Under the pieces are notes generated by a model. That model saw only the letters and a program-made list of their open reading frames with translations. It made no database searches and was not told the origin of the DNA. Of a stretch of 64,000 nt of DNA, positions 54,162 to 61,276 are shown one piece after another (position 1 is the stretch's first letter; each line of letters opens with the position of its first letter). The stretch covers positions 16,351 to 80,350 of the forward strand of contig JAJDVY010000013.1 of assembly GCA_022825885.1 (NCBI GenBank), written 5' to 3'. Position numbers and translations under genes: made by a program. The DNA is from Nitrospirales bacterium. Lineage in GTDB: Bacteria > Nitrospirota > Nitrospiria > Nitrospirales > UBA8639.

Positions 54162-54614
54162 ATGACCGTGTGTGCAACCGGCCGGCTTGAAGCTATCTGG
54201 ATCAAGCGCATGAAGCGGGGGCCCATGGATTGCGTGGAGCAGGCGACCCTGGAAGCGGGAAAGGGGCTGACGGGCAATGCGAATCAGGGCGGCCGGCGGC
54301 AGGTCACTCTCCTTGAACGGGAAATTTGGGCGGCGTTGATGACGGAAGTCGGCGGCACGTTGTCGCCTTCCGCGCGACGGGCGAATTTGTTGATTGGCGG
54401 CTTTAGTTTATCCCGTTCCAGGAATCGCGTGATCGGGATCGGGTCGTGCCGGATTCGCATCCTGGGTGAAACGACGCCATGTGAACGCATGGAAGAAGCC
54501 CGGCCCGGATTGCGGGCTGCCATGTCGCGGGCCTGGGCCGGTGGGGCCTTTGGCGAGGTGTTGGACGACGGCGAGATTCTGGTCGGCGATCCGGTGTGTT
54601 GGATGGAGGAATGA
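54162..54614 (+). CDS. MOSC-domain protein
   Basis: MOSC domains bind or sense molybdenum cofactor sulfur chemistry. Visible features: GKGLTGNANQGGRRQVTLLEREIW, PSARRANLLIGGFSLS (where N/G replace the usual R-N-I/V), CRIRILGETTPCERMEEARPGL with the conserved Cys, and GAFGEVLDDGEILVGDPVCW at the C-terminus. 150 residues from ATG 54162, which follows AGGGGGG; an upstream frame to 54045 overlaps the neighbour and is unlikely. It may serve the Mo enzymes of a nitrite oxidiser, but that is inference. Confidence 0.85.
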   Translation: MTVCATGRLEAIWIKRMKRGPMDCVEQATLEAGKGLTGNANQGGRRQVTLLEREIWAALMTEVGGTLSPSARRANLLIGGFSLSRSRNRVIGIGSCRIRILGETTPCERMEEARPGLRAAMSRAWAGGAFGEVLDDGEILVGDPVCWMEE

Positions 54615-54627
54615 ATGGTCCGGTGTG

Positions 54628-55050
54628 ATGACCGTTGAAGCGCCGGGCCTCTGGGCTTTGTTCGTGGGTGCGTTTCTTGCCGCCACGCTGCTGCCGGGCG
54701 GGTCCGAGGCCGTGTTGGCCATTTTGACTATCAGGGGTGACTATGATCCCTGGCTCCTGTTAGCCGTGGCTTCGGCCGGCAATACGTTGGGCGGGATGAG
54801 TACGTGGGGCGTCGGCCGTTTTTTCGGGTGGCGGTATCCGGCTTCACGGTTTACCCGCCCCCACTATGACCGGCCTCTCCGGTGGTTTCGGCAATGGGGG
54901 AGTCCGGCCTTGCTCTTGTCCTGGGTGCCCATCGTGGGCGATTCGTTGTGTCTGGTCGGCGGGTGGCTCCGCATCCATTGGCTTGCGGCGTTGACGTGGA
55001 TCGCCATCGGGAAAGCGGTACGATACGGGGTCATCGTGTATGCGCTGTAG
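54628..55050 (+). CDS. YqaA/DedA-like small membrane protein
   Basis: A 140-residue protein of the SNARE-associated (VTT/DedA) superfamily, YqaA-type: LWALFVGAFLAATLLPGGSEAVLAIL, then LLLAVASAGNTLGGMSTWGVGRFFG, and SPALLLSWVPIVGDSLCLVGGWLRI. Four hydrophobic segments. DedA proteins flip undecaprenyl phosphate or phospholipids in some bacteria; YqaA members are less characterised. ATG 54628 is 13 bp after the MOSC stop. Confidence 0.85.
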   Translation: MTVEAPGLWALFVGAFLAATLLPGGSEAVLAILTIRGDYDPWLLLAVASAGNTLGGMSTWGVGRFFGWRYPASRFTRPHYDRPLRWFRQWGSPALLLSWVPIVGDSLCLVGGWLRIHWLAALTWIAIGKAVRYGVIVYAL

Positions 55051-55070
55051 GGATCAACGATCGTTGATCC

Positions 55071-55607
55071 CTACGGTTGCGAAGGGCTCGAGATGGTGCC
55101 CACGTGGGCCGGTGCGTGCGGTCCGTCTTTGCAGTAGCGCTCCAGGATTGCGTGAATGACCCGGAACGCCAGCTTTGACCATGGAATGTCCTCACGGTTG
55201 AACAGCTCGACTTCCAGGCTTTCCGCCCCGGGGCCGAACGCGGCCCGTTTCATGGTTCCGCGAAATACGACGTACACCTGGCTCACGTGAGGAATGCTGA
55301 ACATGGCGTACAGCCGGGAGATCTCGACCTCGGCTTCGGCTTCTTCCAGGGTCTCGCGCGCCGCGGCTTCTTCGAGGCTTTCGTCCTTTTCCATGAATCC
55401 CGCGGGAAAGGTCCAGAGGCCACGGCGCGGTTCGATGGCCCGCTTGCACAGGAGAATCCGGCCCTCCCATTCGGGAAGACACCCCACCACGATCTTGGGA
55501 TTTTCATAATGTACGGTGTGGCATCGTGCGCAGACGAACCGGAGCAACGTATCGCCTTCGGGGATTTTCATGATGAGCGGACCACCGCAGGCGTTGCAAT
55601 AGTTCAT
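55071..55607 (-). CDS. Nudix hydrolase with N-terminal zinc ribbon
   Basis: Residues 1-35 form a four-Cys zinc ribbon (YCNACGG...FVCARCHTVHYENPK) and residues 40-130 the Nudix domain, with the Nudix box GFMEKDESLEEAAARETLEE. This plan is typical of NADH/ADP-ribose-type pyrophosphatases in which the zinc ribbon precedes the Nudix fold. The substrate cannot be told from the motif. The gene is convergent with the DedA-like gene. Confidence 0.9.
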   Translation of the reverse strand: MNYCNACGGPLIMKIPEGDTLLRFVCARCHTVHYENPKIVVGCLPEWEGRILLCKRAIEPRRGLWTFPAGFMEKDESLEEAAARETLEEAEAEVEISRLYAMFSIPHVSQVYVVFRGTMKRAAFGPGAESLEVELFNREDIPWSKLAFRVIHAILERYCKDGPHAPAHVGTISSPSQP

Positions 55608-55667
55608 GATGTTCGACAGTATTTGTAGCTCGGATTAGCGAAGTGCAATCAGACTTACATCGCCTGT

Positions 55668-55704
55668 CATCCCCGATCAAGTCGGGGACAAGCGTCGAGG
55701 ATGA
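55668..55704. repeat. Family B partial copy
   Basis: GTCATCCCCGATCAAGTCGG and a nearby TCGAGGATGAC are the two halves of the family B hairpin arm. It lies in the 233-bp gap before the DegT aminotransferase. The rest of the gap (to 55840) has no gene. Confidence 0.6.
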
Positions 55705-55840
55705 CAAAAAGAGATGCCAACTCCTGTCGGGTTACACCTTCGGCGAACCCAACCTGCCGTTTCCGACTTGCTCGTTCCCGTCAGGTGTGCTTGAATGCGT
55801 GCTTTCCGGTTGACCCATCATAACAGGAGCAAGACGGTTC

Positions 55841-56959
55841 GTGAAGGTTCCTTTGTTGGATTTACAAGCGCAGTTTCAGCAGATCCGTTCGGACGTCCTG
55901 GCGGCGATCGAAGAGGTCTGCAATGAACAGAGCTTCATCCTCGGTCGACGGGTCGAGGCCTTTGAAACGGCCGTCGCCGGGTATCTTGGGTGCCGGTATG
56001 CCGTCGGGGTGGCCTCGGGGAGTGATGCCCTGCTGCTTTCCCTGATGGCGGCGGGGGTGAAACCCGGGGATGAAGTCATCACCGTGCCGTTTACGTTCTT
56101 TTCCACGGCGGGCGGCATCTCGCGTTTGTGCGCGGTGCCGGCTTTTGCGGACGTCCGGGCCGATACCTTTACGATGGATCCCGAACAGATCGAGCGAACG
56201 ATGACGTCGCGCACGAAAGCCATCATTCCCGTCCACCTCTTCGGTCAGTGCGCCGACATGGAGCCCATCATGGAACTGGCTGAGCGACGCGGCATCAGGG
56301 TCATTGAAGACGCCTGCCAATCCATTGGCGCCAGTCGCTACGGTCGCAACGCCGGGACCTTCGGGTATTCGGGGTGTTTCAGCTTTTTCCCGTCGAAAAA
56401 CCTGGGAGGCGTGGGTGACGGCGGGTTGATTGTGACGGATGACGGAGACCTCCGTGACCTGCTTCTGGCGTTGCGGGTTCACGGCAGCCGTTCGGATTAC
56501 CATCACGACCACATCGGGCTCAACAGCCGGCTCGATGCCCTCGAAGCGGCGGTCCTGCGCGTCAAGCTGCCACACCTGGATGGTTGGAACGCCAAACGAG
56601 CCCGGAACGCGGCCACCTACAACCGGCTGTTGACCGAGGCCGGGCTGTTGGATCACGTCGCGTTGCCGGTCACTGATCCGGGCAACGTCCACGTCTTCAA
56701 CCAATATACCTTGCGCGTGCAAAGACGGGACGAGTTGATGGCCTATCTGAAAGAACGCGAGATCGGTCATAAAGTGTATTATCCCGTCCCTCTGCACTTG
56801 CAGGAATGCTACCACCCGCTCGGCTATTCCAAGGGGGACCTGCCGGTTTCCGAACACCTGGCTCAGGAAGTCCTGTCCCTGCCGGTGTATCCCGAACTCA
56901 CGAGCGCACAGATGGAGTCGGTGGTCGGGCGGATCAGCGAATTTTACAACGGCCGTTAA
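55841..56959 (+). CDS. DegT/DnrJ/EryC1/StrS-family aminotransferase
   Basis: PLP-dependent aminotransferase, usually acting on nucleotide sugars. Motifs: VPLLDLQAQFQQIRSDVLAAI, GVASGSDALLLSLMAAGVKPGDEVITVPFTFFSTAG, IPVHLFGQCADMEPI, VIEDACQSIGAS, and the PLP Lys in GCFSFFPSKNLGGVGDGGLIV, then HVFNQYTLRVQRRDEL. 372 residues. The start is GTG 55841 after AGGAG. Often paired with sugar dehydratases, which are not seen here; substrate unknown. Confidence 0.94.
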   Translation: MKVPLLDLQAQFQQIRSDVLAAIEEVCNEQSFILGRRVEAFETAVAGYLGCRYAVGVASGSDALLLSLMAAGVKPGDEVITVPFTFFSTAGGISRLCAVPAFADVRADTFTMDPEQIERTMTSRTKAIIPVHLFGQCADMEPIMELAERRGIRVIEDACQSIGASRYGRNAGTFGYSGCFSFFPSKNLGGVGDGGLIVTDDGDLRDLLLALRVHGSRSDYHHDHIGLNSRLDALEAAVLRVKLPHLDGWNAKRARNAATYNRLLTEAGLLDHVALPVTDPGNVHVFNQYTLRVQRRDELMAYLKEREIGHKVYYPVPLHLQECYHPLGYSKGDLPVSEHLAQEVLSLPVYPELTSAQMESVVGRISEFYNGR

Positions 56960-56966
56960 GCCCGTT

Positions 56967-57326
56967 TTATCCGAGGACCATGGGGAGTGGCCGGAGTTCG
57001 CGCCGGATCGGGTCGAGGATCAGGCCCAGGGCTTCGAGGGAGACCATGCCGAACAAGAGGCTGTCCCCATCCTCGCCGAATATGACCGGGGATGCCGCTC
57101 GTTCTCCATCGATGGCAAAGACCGCGTCCCCGATTTCCCTGGTCATCAGGGTGCCGTCTGCGAGCGTGAAGACCCTTGTGCTATGTGGCTGGATACCGAT
57201 TCGTTTCAGGCGTTTTTTGGGGACGACGGAGTAGATCGCTCCCGAATCCACTAAAAACTCCAAGCGGGTCTTTCTGCGTGGATTCGCGGGATTGATAATG
57301 CTGGCTTTGATGAAGGTAAGACCCAT
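56967..57326 (-). CDS. Retropepsin-like aspartic protease domain protein
   Basis: A 119-residue protein with the active-site pattern FLVDSGAIYSVVP (Asp-Ser-Gly) and the paired hydrophobic glycine LEALGLILDP near the C-terminus, as in single-domain retropepsin-like proteases of bacteria. No signal peptide. A dimer would be needed for activity. The gene is convergent with the DegT aminotransferase, with an eight-base gap. Confidence 0.82.
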   Translation of the reverse strand: MGLTFIKASIINPANPRRKTRLEFLVDSGAIYSVVPKKRLKRIGIQPHSTRVFTLADGTLMTREIGDAVFAIDGERAASPVIFGEDGDSLLFGMVSLEALGLILDPIRRELRPLPMVLG

Positions 57327-57378
57327 TGCCTGCTCAATGCACGATGATGTCTAAGCGTACTCAGTGCCTCAGACGTCG

Positions 57379-57807
57379 TCAACCTCCCTCTATGACGTCA
57401 TGATCCGCTGCTTGGTGCGGGTATTGCGCTCGAATAATGCTGCTGAGCCCGCCGCGAGCCGTAAAGGTGCCGGTCACGACGGCCCATTCCGGTTTGCAGG
57501 CGTTCACGAAATCCTCAAGGATCCGGTTGACGGCGTTTTCGTAGAAGATGCCGACGTTGCGGTACGCGTGGATGTAGAGTTTCAGGGATTTGAGCTCGAC
57601 GCAGGCTTTGTGCGGCATATACTGAATCGTGATTGTGCCGAAATCCGGGAGTCCGGTTTTGGGACAAATCGCGGTGTATTCCGGGATTTCGATCGTGATC
57701 TCATAGCCGGGATATTGGTTGGGCCACGTTTCCAAAGAGGGGAGGGGCGCGGTCAGCCCGCTTTCGGCGTGCCGTTTCGTGTATCGCTTTTCCGGTCCTC
57801 GTTTCAT
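57379..57807 (-). CDS. queF: NADPH-dependent preQ0 reductase QueF
   Basis: Reduces 7-cyano-7-deazaguanine to preQ1 for queuosine synthesis. The catalytic Cys sits in YTAICPKTGLPDFGTI, and the family sequence KACVELKSLKLYIHAYRNVGIFYENAVNRI follows. The C-terminal GGLSSIIRAQYP is conserved. The 143-residue unimodular form (YkvM-like) starts at ATG 57807, preceded by GGAG; longer upstream extension in frame to 57993 is not family-like. It is convergent or isolated from its neighbours. Confidence 0.94.
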   Translation of the reverse strand: MKRGPEKRYTKRHAESGLTAPLPSLETWPNQYPGYEITIEIPEYTAICPKTGLPDFGTITIQYMPHKACVELKSLKLYIHAYRNVGIFYENAVNRILEDFVNACKPEWAVVTGTFTARGGLSSIIRAQYPHQAADHDVIEGG

Positions 57808-58003
57808 GGGCTCCGCGTTTCGCGTGACGGGTTGTTCATCGTCATAGAAATGGATCTGCGCCTGAGAGTGTACCTTGCCTTGCCGACGTTCCGCAATCGT
57901 GGGAGGCGTTGTCAAAAACCGCCGACGTGTTGAGAAGCGGGGGGAGCGTCTGGTATTTTCTCGGCTTGAGTCAATGTGGGAACGTGGCAACAAATTGAAA
58001 AAA

Positions 58004-58117
58004 GTTCACTCATTTGTTGACAGAATGACGGAAAGACAACACCAAAGACGCTGGATCCCCGATCGGGGTCGGGGATGACAGAAGGAGACGACGAAACGTG
58101 TCAACGAATAACGGAAC
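58004..58117. repeat. MITE-like element with terminal inverted repeats and family B core
   Basis: The left end GTTCACTCATTTGTTGACAG (58004-58023) and the right end, reading GTTCCGTTATTCGTTGACAC on the minus strand (58098-58117), match at about 15 of 20 positions. The inside contains GACGCTGGATCCCCGATC and GGGGTCGGGGATGACAG. Size about 114 bp with no coding capacity. The same outer end occurs at 41857-41877 and 22470-22490. It lies 18 bp upstream of the phosphonopyruvate decarboxylase gene and may supply part of its leader. Confidence 0.7.
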
Positions 58118-58135
58118 ACATACGGGAACGACGGT

Positions 58136-58639
58136 ATGGCCGTGATCGACAGCGATGATTTTGTGAAGGCGCTCCGGGATACGGGGTTTGATTTCTTTAC
58201 CGGCGTGCCGGATACCATTCTGGGCGGGATCATCGAAGTGCTGAGTGACCGCCGGCTGTATACGCCGTCGGTTCGTGAGGACGAGGCGGTGGCCATGGCT
58301 GCGGGGGCGTTTCTGGGCGGGAAAATCCCCGCGGTGCTGATGCAGAATTCCGGGCTGGGAAACGCTCTGAACGTGCTGATGTCGCTGCACCTGATCTACC
58401 GGATTCCGTGCTTGCTGATCGTTTCCTGGAGAGGCTTTGAGGGGAAGGATGCGCCCGAACACCTGGTGATGGGACAGACCATGCCGCAGTTGATGGACGC
58501 GATCCGGATTCCGTATCGAACGCCGGCTCCGGAAACCCTGGTCGATGACCTGCGATGGACTGCGCGGACGTTCATGGATCAACGCGTTCCCGTGGCGCTT
58601 TTTTTGAAAAAGGGCGTGGTGAAAGCGATCCAACCGTGA
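58136..58639 (+). CDS. Phosphonopyruvate (or sulfopyruvate) decarboxylase, alpha subunit
   Basis: N-terminal, PYR-type half of a thiamine-diphosphate enzyme. FFTGVPDTILGGI, REDEAVAMAAGAFLGGK (the catalytic Glu region), VLMQNSGLGNALNVL and SWRGFEGKDAPEH match phosphonopyruvate decarboxylase closely. The split into two small subunits (167 + 194 residues) is like the ComD/ComE sulfopyruvate decarboxylase of methanogens, while most phosphonopyruvate decarboxylases are one chain. The neighbouring aminoethylphosphonate transaminase decides for phosphonopyruvate, but sulfopyruvate is not excluded. Confidence 0.85.
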   Translation: MAVIDSDDFVKALRDTGFDFFTGVPDTILGGIIEVLSDRRLYTPSVREDEAVAMAAGAFLGGKIPAVLMQNSGLGNALNVLMSLHLIYRIPCLLIVSWRGFEGKDAPEHLVMGQTMPQLMDAIRIPYRTPAPETLVDDLRWTARTFMDQRVPVALFLKKGVVKAIQP

Positions 58640-58652
58640 CGCAAAGACGTTC

Positions 58653-58726
58653 TACCTCCCCTCGCCCCTCCTTACAAAGGAGGGGAACTCCCTCTCCCCT
58701 TGCGGGAGAGGGCTGGGGTGAGGGGG
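58653..58726. repeat. Family C repeat between the decarboxylase subunits
   Basis: Two adjacent hairpins: CCTCC-TTACAAA-GGAGG and CCCTCTCCC-CTTGC-GGGAGAGGG, followed by GGGGTGAGGG. A second copy is at 61221-61259. It occupies most of the 109-bp gap between the alpha and beta genes. Confidence 0.8.
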
Positions 58727-58748
58727 AATTAATGGAAGGCCTGGAACC

Positions 58749-59333
58749 ATGCAACCTGAAGAAGGGGTGATGCAGAGCAGAGCCCAGGCGATGCACGCGC
58801 TGTTTGAAATCCTGGGCGATCAACCGGTGATCGTGTGTAACGGCTTCCCTTCGCGGGAAGCCCAGAAGATCAAGGACCGGGCCGGCAACTTTTACATGAT
58901 CGGGTCGATGGGCGCGGCCGCATCCATCGGGGTGGGCCTGGCCCTGGCGAAACCCGATCAGCGGGTCGTGGTCTTCGACGGTGACGGGAACGTGCTCATG
59001 GGGATGGGGACGCTGGCCACGATCGGAGCCTTGCGGCCCAAAAACCTGACGCACGTCGTGTTCGATAACGAAGTGTACGGCACGACGGGCAATCAACCGT
59101 CCTATTCCCGGATCGTGCGGCTGGATCACGTCGCCAAGGCGGCCGGGTACGCCACGGTTGAACGGGTCTGGGAACGGGAAGACATCATGTATGAATTCAA
59201 AGACATGCTCGCCAACGACGGGCCACATTTCCTGCTGATCAAAGTCAACGAACAGATAGAAGACGCCGACCGGGTTGCGCTGGATCCGGCAGATATCACC
59301 AAACGATTTCGTGAGGCCGTAGGGCAAGGCTAA
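58749..59333 (+). CDS. Phosphonopyruvate (or sulfopyruvate) decarboxylase, beta subunit
   Basis: C-terminal, PP-domain half of the enzyme. The TPP and Mg binding motif VVVFDGDGNVLMGMGTLATI...HVVFDNEVYGTTGNQPS is complete, including the GDG and the N with 26-30 residues between. FYMIGSMGAAASIGVGLALAKP is a decarboxylase signature. 194 residues from ATG 58749; an in-frame ATG at 58770 with a nearer AAGGGG could be the real start. It acts with the alpha subunit to release CO2 and yield phosphonoacetaldehyde. Confidence 0.87.
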   Translation: MQPEEGVMQSRAQAMHALFEILGDQPVIVCNGFPSREAQKIKDRAGNFYMIGSMGAAASIGVGLALAKPDQRVVVFDGDGNVLMGMGTLATIGALRPKNLTHVVFDNEVYGTTGNQPSYSRIVRLDHVAKAAGYATVERVWEREDIMYEFKDMLANDGPHFLLIKVNEQIEDADRVALDPADITKRFREAVGQG

Positions 59334-59407
59334 CCCCCTCTTCCACCGGGACGGAGTCCGTCCCGGAAACGTGAGTCAGGTGAGGGACTAAGGAGAATGT
59401 CACGCTT

Positions 59408-60502
59408 ATGATACTGCTCAACCCGGGTCCGGTTAACGTGTCGGACCGCGTCAGGAATGCTTTGATGGGGCCGGATATCTGTCATCGGGAATCCGAATGC
59501 GCGGACTTGATCGGCACGATTCGTCGCAGATTGCTGGAAGCCTTTGTCCCGGGCGCGGAATCAGAGTACACCGCGATTCTCCTCACCGGCTCGGGCACCG
59601 CCGCGGTTGAGGCTTCCATCATGTCCTGTCTGCCGCCGGGCAAGCGGCTGATTCACGTCAATAACGGGGTGTACGGGGAGCGGATTTCTTCCATCATCGC
59701 GACGCAACGCCTCGGGATCACCGAAATTAAGTACAAGTGGGATACGGTGCCTGACCCGGAAGCGATTCTGAGAGCCCTGAAGCAGCAGCCGTCGGCCCAT
59801 GGCGTGGTCATGGTGCATCATGAAACCACGCTGGGGCTCCTGAACCCGGCGGATGAAGTGGCCGACCTGGTTGACAGCCGCGGGGGCGTCTTTATCGTGG
59901 ATGCCGTGAGCGGGTTGGGCGGAGAATCCTTGGACATTGCCGGGCGGCACATGTACATGGTGGCCGGGACCGCAGGCAAATGTATCCAGGGATTTCCGGG
60001 GGTCTCGTTTGTCCTGGTTCGCAAGGGCTTCATGGAAAACGTGCTGAAGTACCCCAAACGCACGTGGTATTTGAACCTGGCCAATTATTACACGGCGCAG
60101 GAAAACGGCACGGTCCCCTTTACGCCGGCCGTCCAGGTGTATGCCGCGTTCAACGAAGCCTTGTCGGAGCTTCTGGAAGAAGGCGTGGCCAATCGAATCC
60201 AACGCTATGGGCGGATGGCCGCCCGGATCCGGGAACGTATGGCCGCCCTCGGCGTGCGGGCTGTGCTTGCCCCCGAGCATCAGTCCAATTCATTGACGGC
60301 TTTTTATTTGCCGGAAGGCATCAGCTATGCCGTCCTGCATGACCGCTTGAAGGAGCGCGGCTACGTCATTTACGCCGGACAGGGACACCTGGAGTCCGAG
60401 ATCTTTCGCGTGGCCAACATGGGGGCGTTGCAGGACGCACACGTTGACGGGTTTCTCAGTGCGTTTGAAGAGGTGTTGCGGCACGAGAACCGGACAACGT
60501 GA
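59408..60502 (+). CDS. 2-aminoethylphosphonate aminotransferase (PhnW-like)
   Basis: PLP enzyme of the class V family that moves an amino group between alanine/pyruvate and phosphonoacetaldehyde/aminoethylphosphonate. Signatures: LLNPGPVNVSDRVRNAL, LLTGSGTAAVEASI, MVHHETTLGLLNP, IVDAVSGLGGESLDI, the PLP-Lys region GTAGKCIQGFPGVSFV, and the C-terminal GYVIYAGQGHLESEIFRVANMG. In this setting it should run in the synthetic direction, making aminoethylphosphonate. It overlaps the next gene by four bases. Confidence 0.93.
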   Translation: MILLNPGPVNVSDRVRNALMGPDICHRESECADLIGTIRRRLLEAFVPGAESEYTAILLTGSGTAAVEASIMSCLPPGKRLIHVNNGVYGERISSIIATQRLGITEIKYKWDTVPDPEAILRALKQQPSAHGVVMVHHETTLGLLNPADEVADLVDSRGGVFIVDAVSGLGGESLDIAGRHMYMVAGTAGKCIQGFPGVSFVLVRKGFMENVLKYPKRTWYLNLANYYTAQENGTVPFTPAVQVYAAFNEALSELLEEGVANRIQRYGRMAARIRERMAALGVRAVLAPEHQSNSLTAFYLPEGISYAVLHDRLKERGYVIYAGQGHLESEIFRVANMGALQDAHVDGFLSAFEEVLRHENRTT

Positions 60503-61254
60503 AAGCCGTCATCCTGGCAGCCGGGCGCGGCCGGCGGTTGGACGTCGTGACCAGGCATTGCCCCAAGTGTTTGATTGCCGTTGGGGGAAAGCCACTGCTG
60601 TATCGCTATGTCGATGCCCTGGTGGATCTCGGCGTGACCCGAATAGGCCTGGTGGTTGGGTACAAACAAGAGGATATTCGTGAGGCGGTGGCGGCATACC
60701 CCTCTGCGGCGGACGTGACGTTCCTGGTCAATGAGGATTTCGCGAGGGGGAGTATCGTCTCATTGTGGGCGGCCAGAGGAGCCATGGACGACGACGTGGT
60801 GATCATGGACGCCGACGTGCTGTTCCACCCCGCCATTCTCGAGCGATTGCTGGCCTCTTCGCATCCCAATGCCCTGTTGATGGATGAAACGGTGACGCAA
60901 CAAACAGAAGAATGCATGGTCGCGGTGCGGCAAGGACGGGTGACGGGGTTGTCCAAACGGGTGCCGGACGAATATGACCTGGTGGGTGAAGGTGTCGGGT
61001 TCTTGCGCGTGGAACGGGCTGCCGTGCCGCAACTGGTGCGATCGGCGGAAACGCGCGTCAAACAAGGCCTGCTGGACATGGAATACGAAGACGCGCTGGC
61101 GGATTTTTTTCGTGAGGTTCCGGTCGGGGTTGAAACAATCGGAGGGTGGCCGTGGATCGAGATCGACTTCCCCGAAGATCTGGAACGCGCGGAACGGGAG
61201 ATCCTGCCACGGTTGGGCGGCCCCCTCGCTCCCGGCGGGAGAGGGCCGGGGTGA
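60499..61254 (+). CDS. Nucleotidyltransferase, probable CTP:2-aminoethylphosphonate cytidylyltransferase (PntC-like)
   Basis: Phosphocholine/phosphonate cytidylyltransferase type: AVILAAGRGRRLDVVTRHCPKCLI at the N-terminus, DADVLFHPAI near the metal Asp, GSIVSLWAARGAM, and WPWIEIDFPEDLERAEREI at the C-terminus. The GTG start overlaps the aminotransferase stop by four bases. In known PntC proteins an aminotransferase domain is fused to the cytidylyltransferase; here the order is the same but the genes are separate. The last ~12 residues are encoded by a dispersed repeat (61221-61259). Confidence 0.85.
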   Translation: MKAVILAAGRGRRLDVVTRHCPKCLIAVGGKPLLYRYVDALVDLGVTRIGLVVGYKQEDIREAVAAYPSAADVTFLVNEDFARGSIVSLWAARGAMDDDVVIMDADVLFHPAILERLLASSHPNALLMDETVTQQTEECMVAVRQGRVTGLSKRVPDEYDLVGEGVGFLRVERAAVPQLVRSAETRVKQGLLDMEYEDALADFFREVPVGVETIGGWPWIEIDFPEDLERAEREILPRLGGPLAPGGRGPG

Positions 61255-61259
61255 GGGAG
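61221..61259. repeat. Family C repeat at the end of the cytidylyltransferase gene
   Basis: CCCCCTCGCTCCCGGCGGGA followed by GAGGGCCGGGGTGAGGGAG, a close relative of 58653-58726. The stop codon lies inside it, so the repeat forms the C-terminal residues GGPLAPGGRGPG. Confidence 0.7.
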
Positions 61260-61276
61260 CGTGACTTCCACATAAA

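Noticed and set aside
57808..57993. Long N-terminal extension of QueF
   Set aside because: The extension is basic, low-complexity and absent from unimodular QueF proteins; ATG 57807 gives a normal length.
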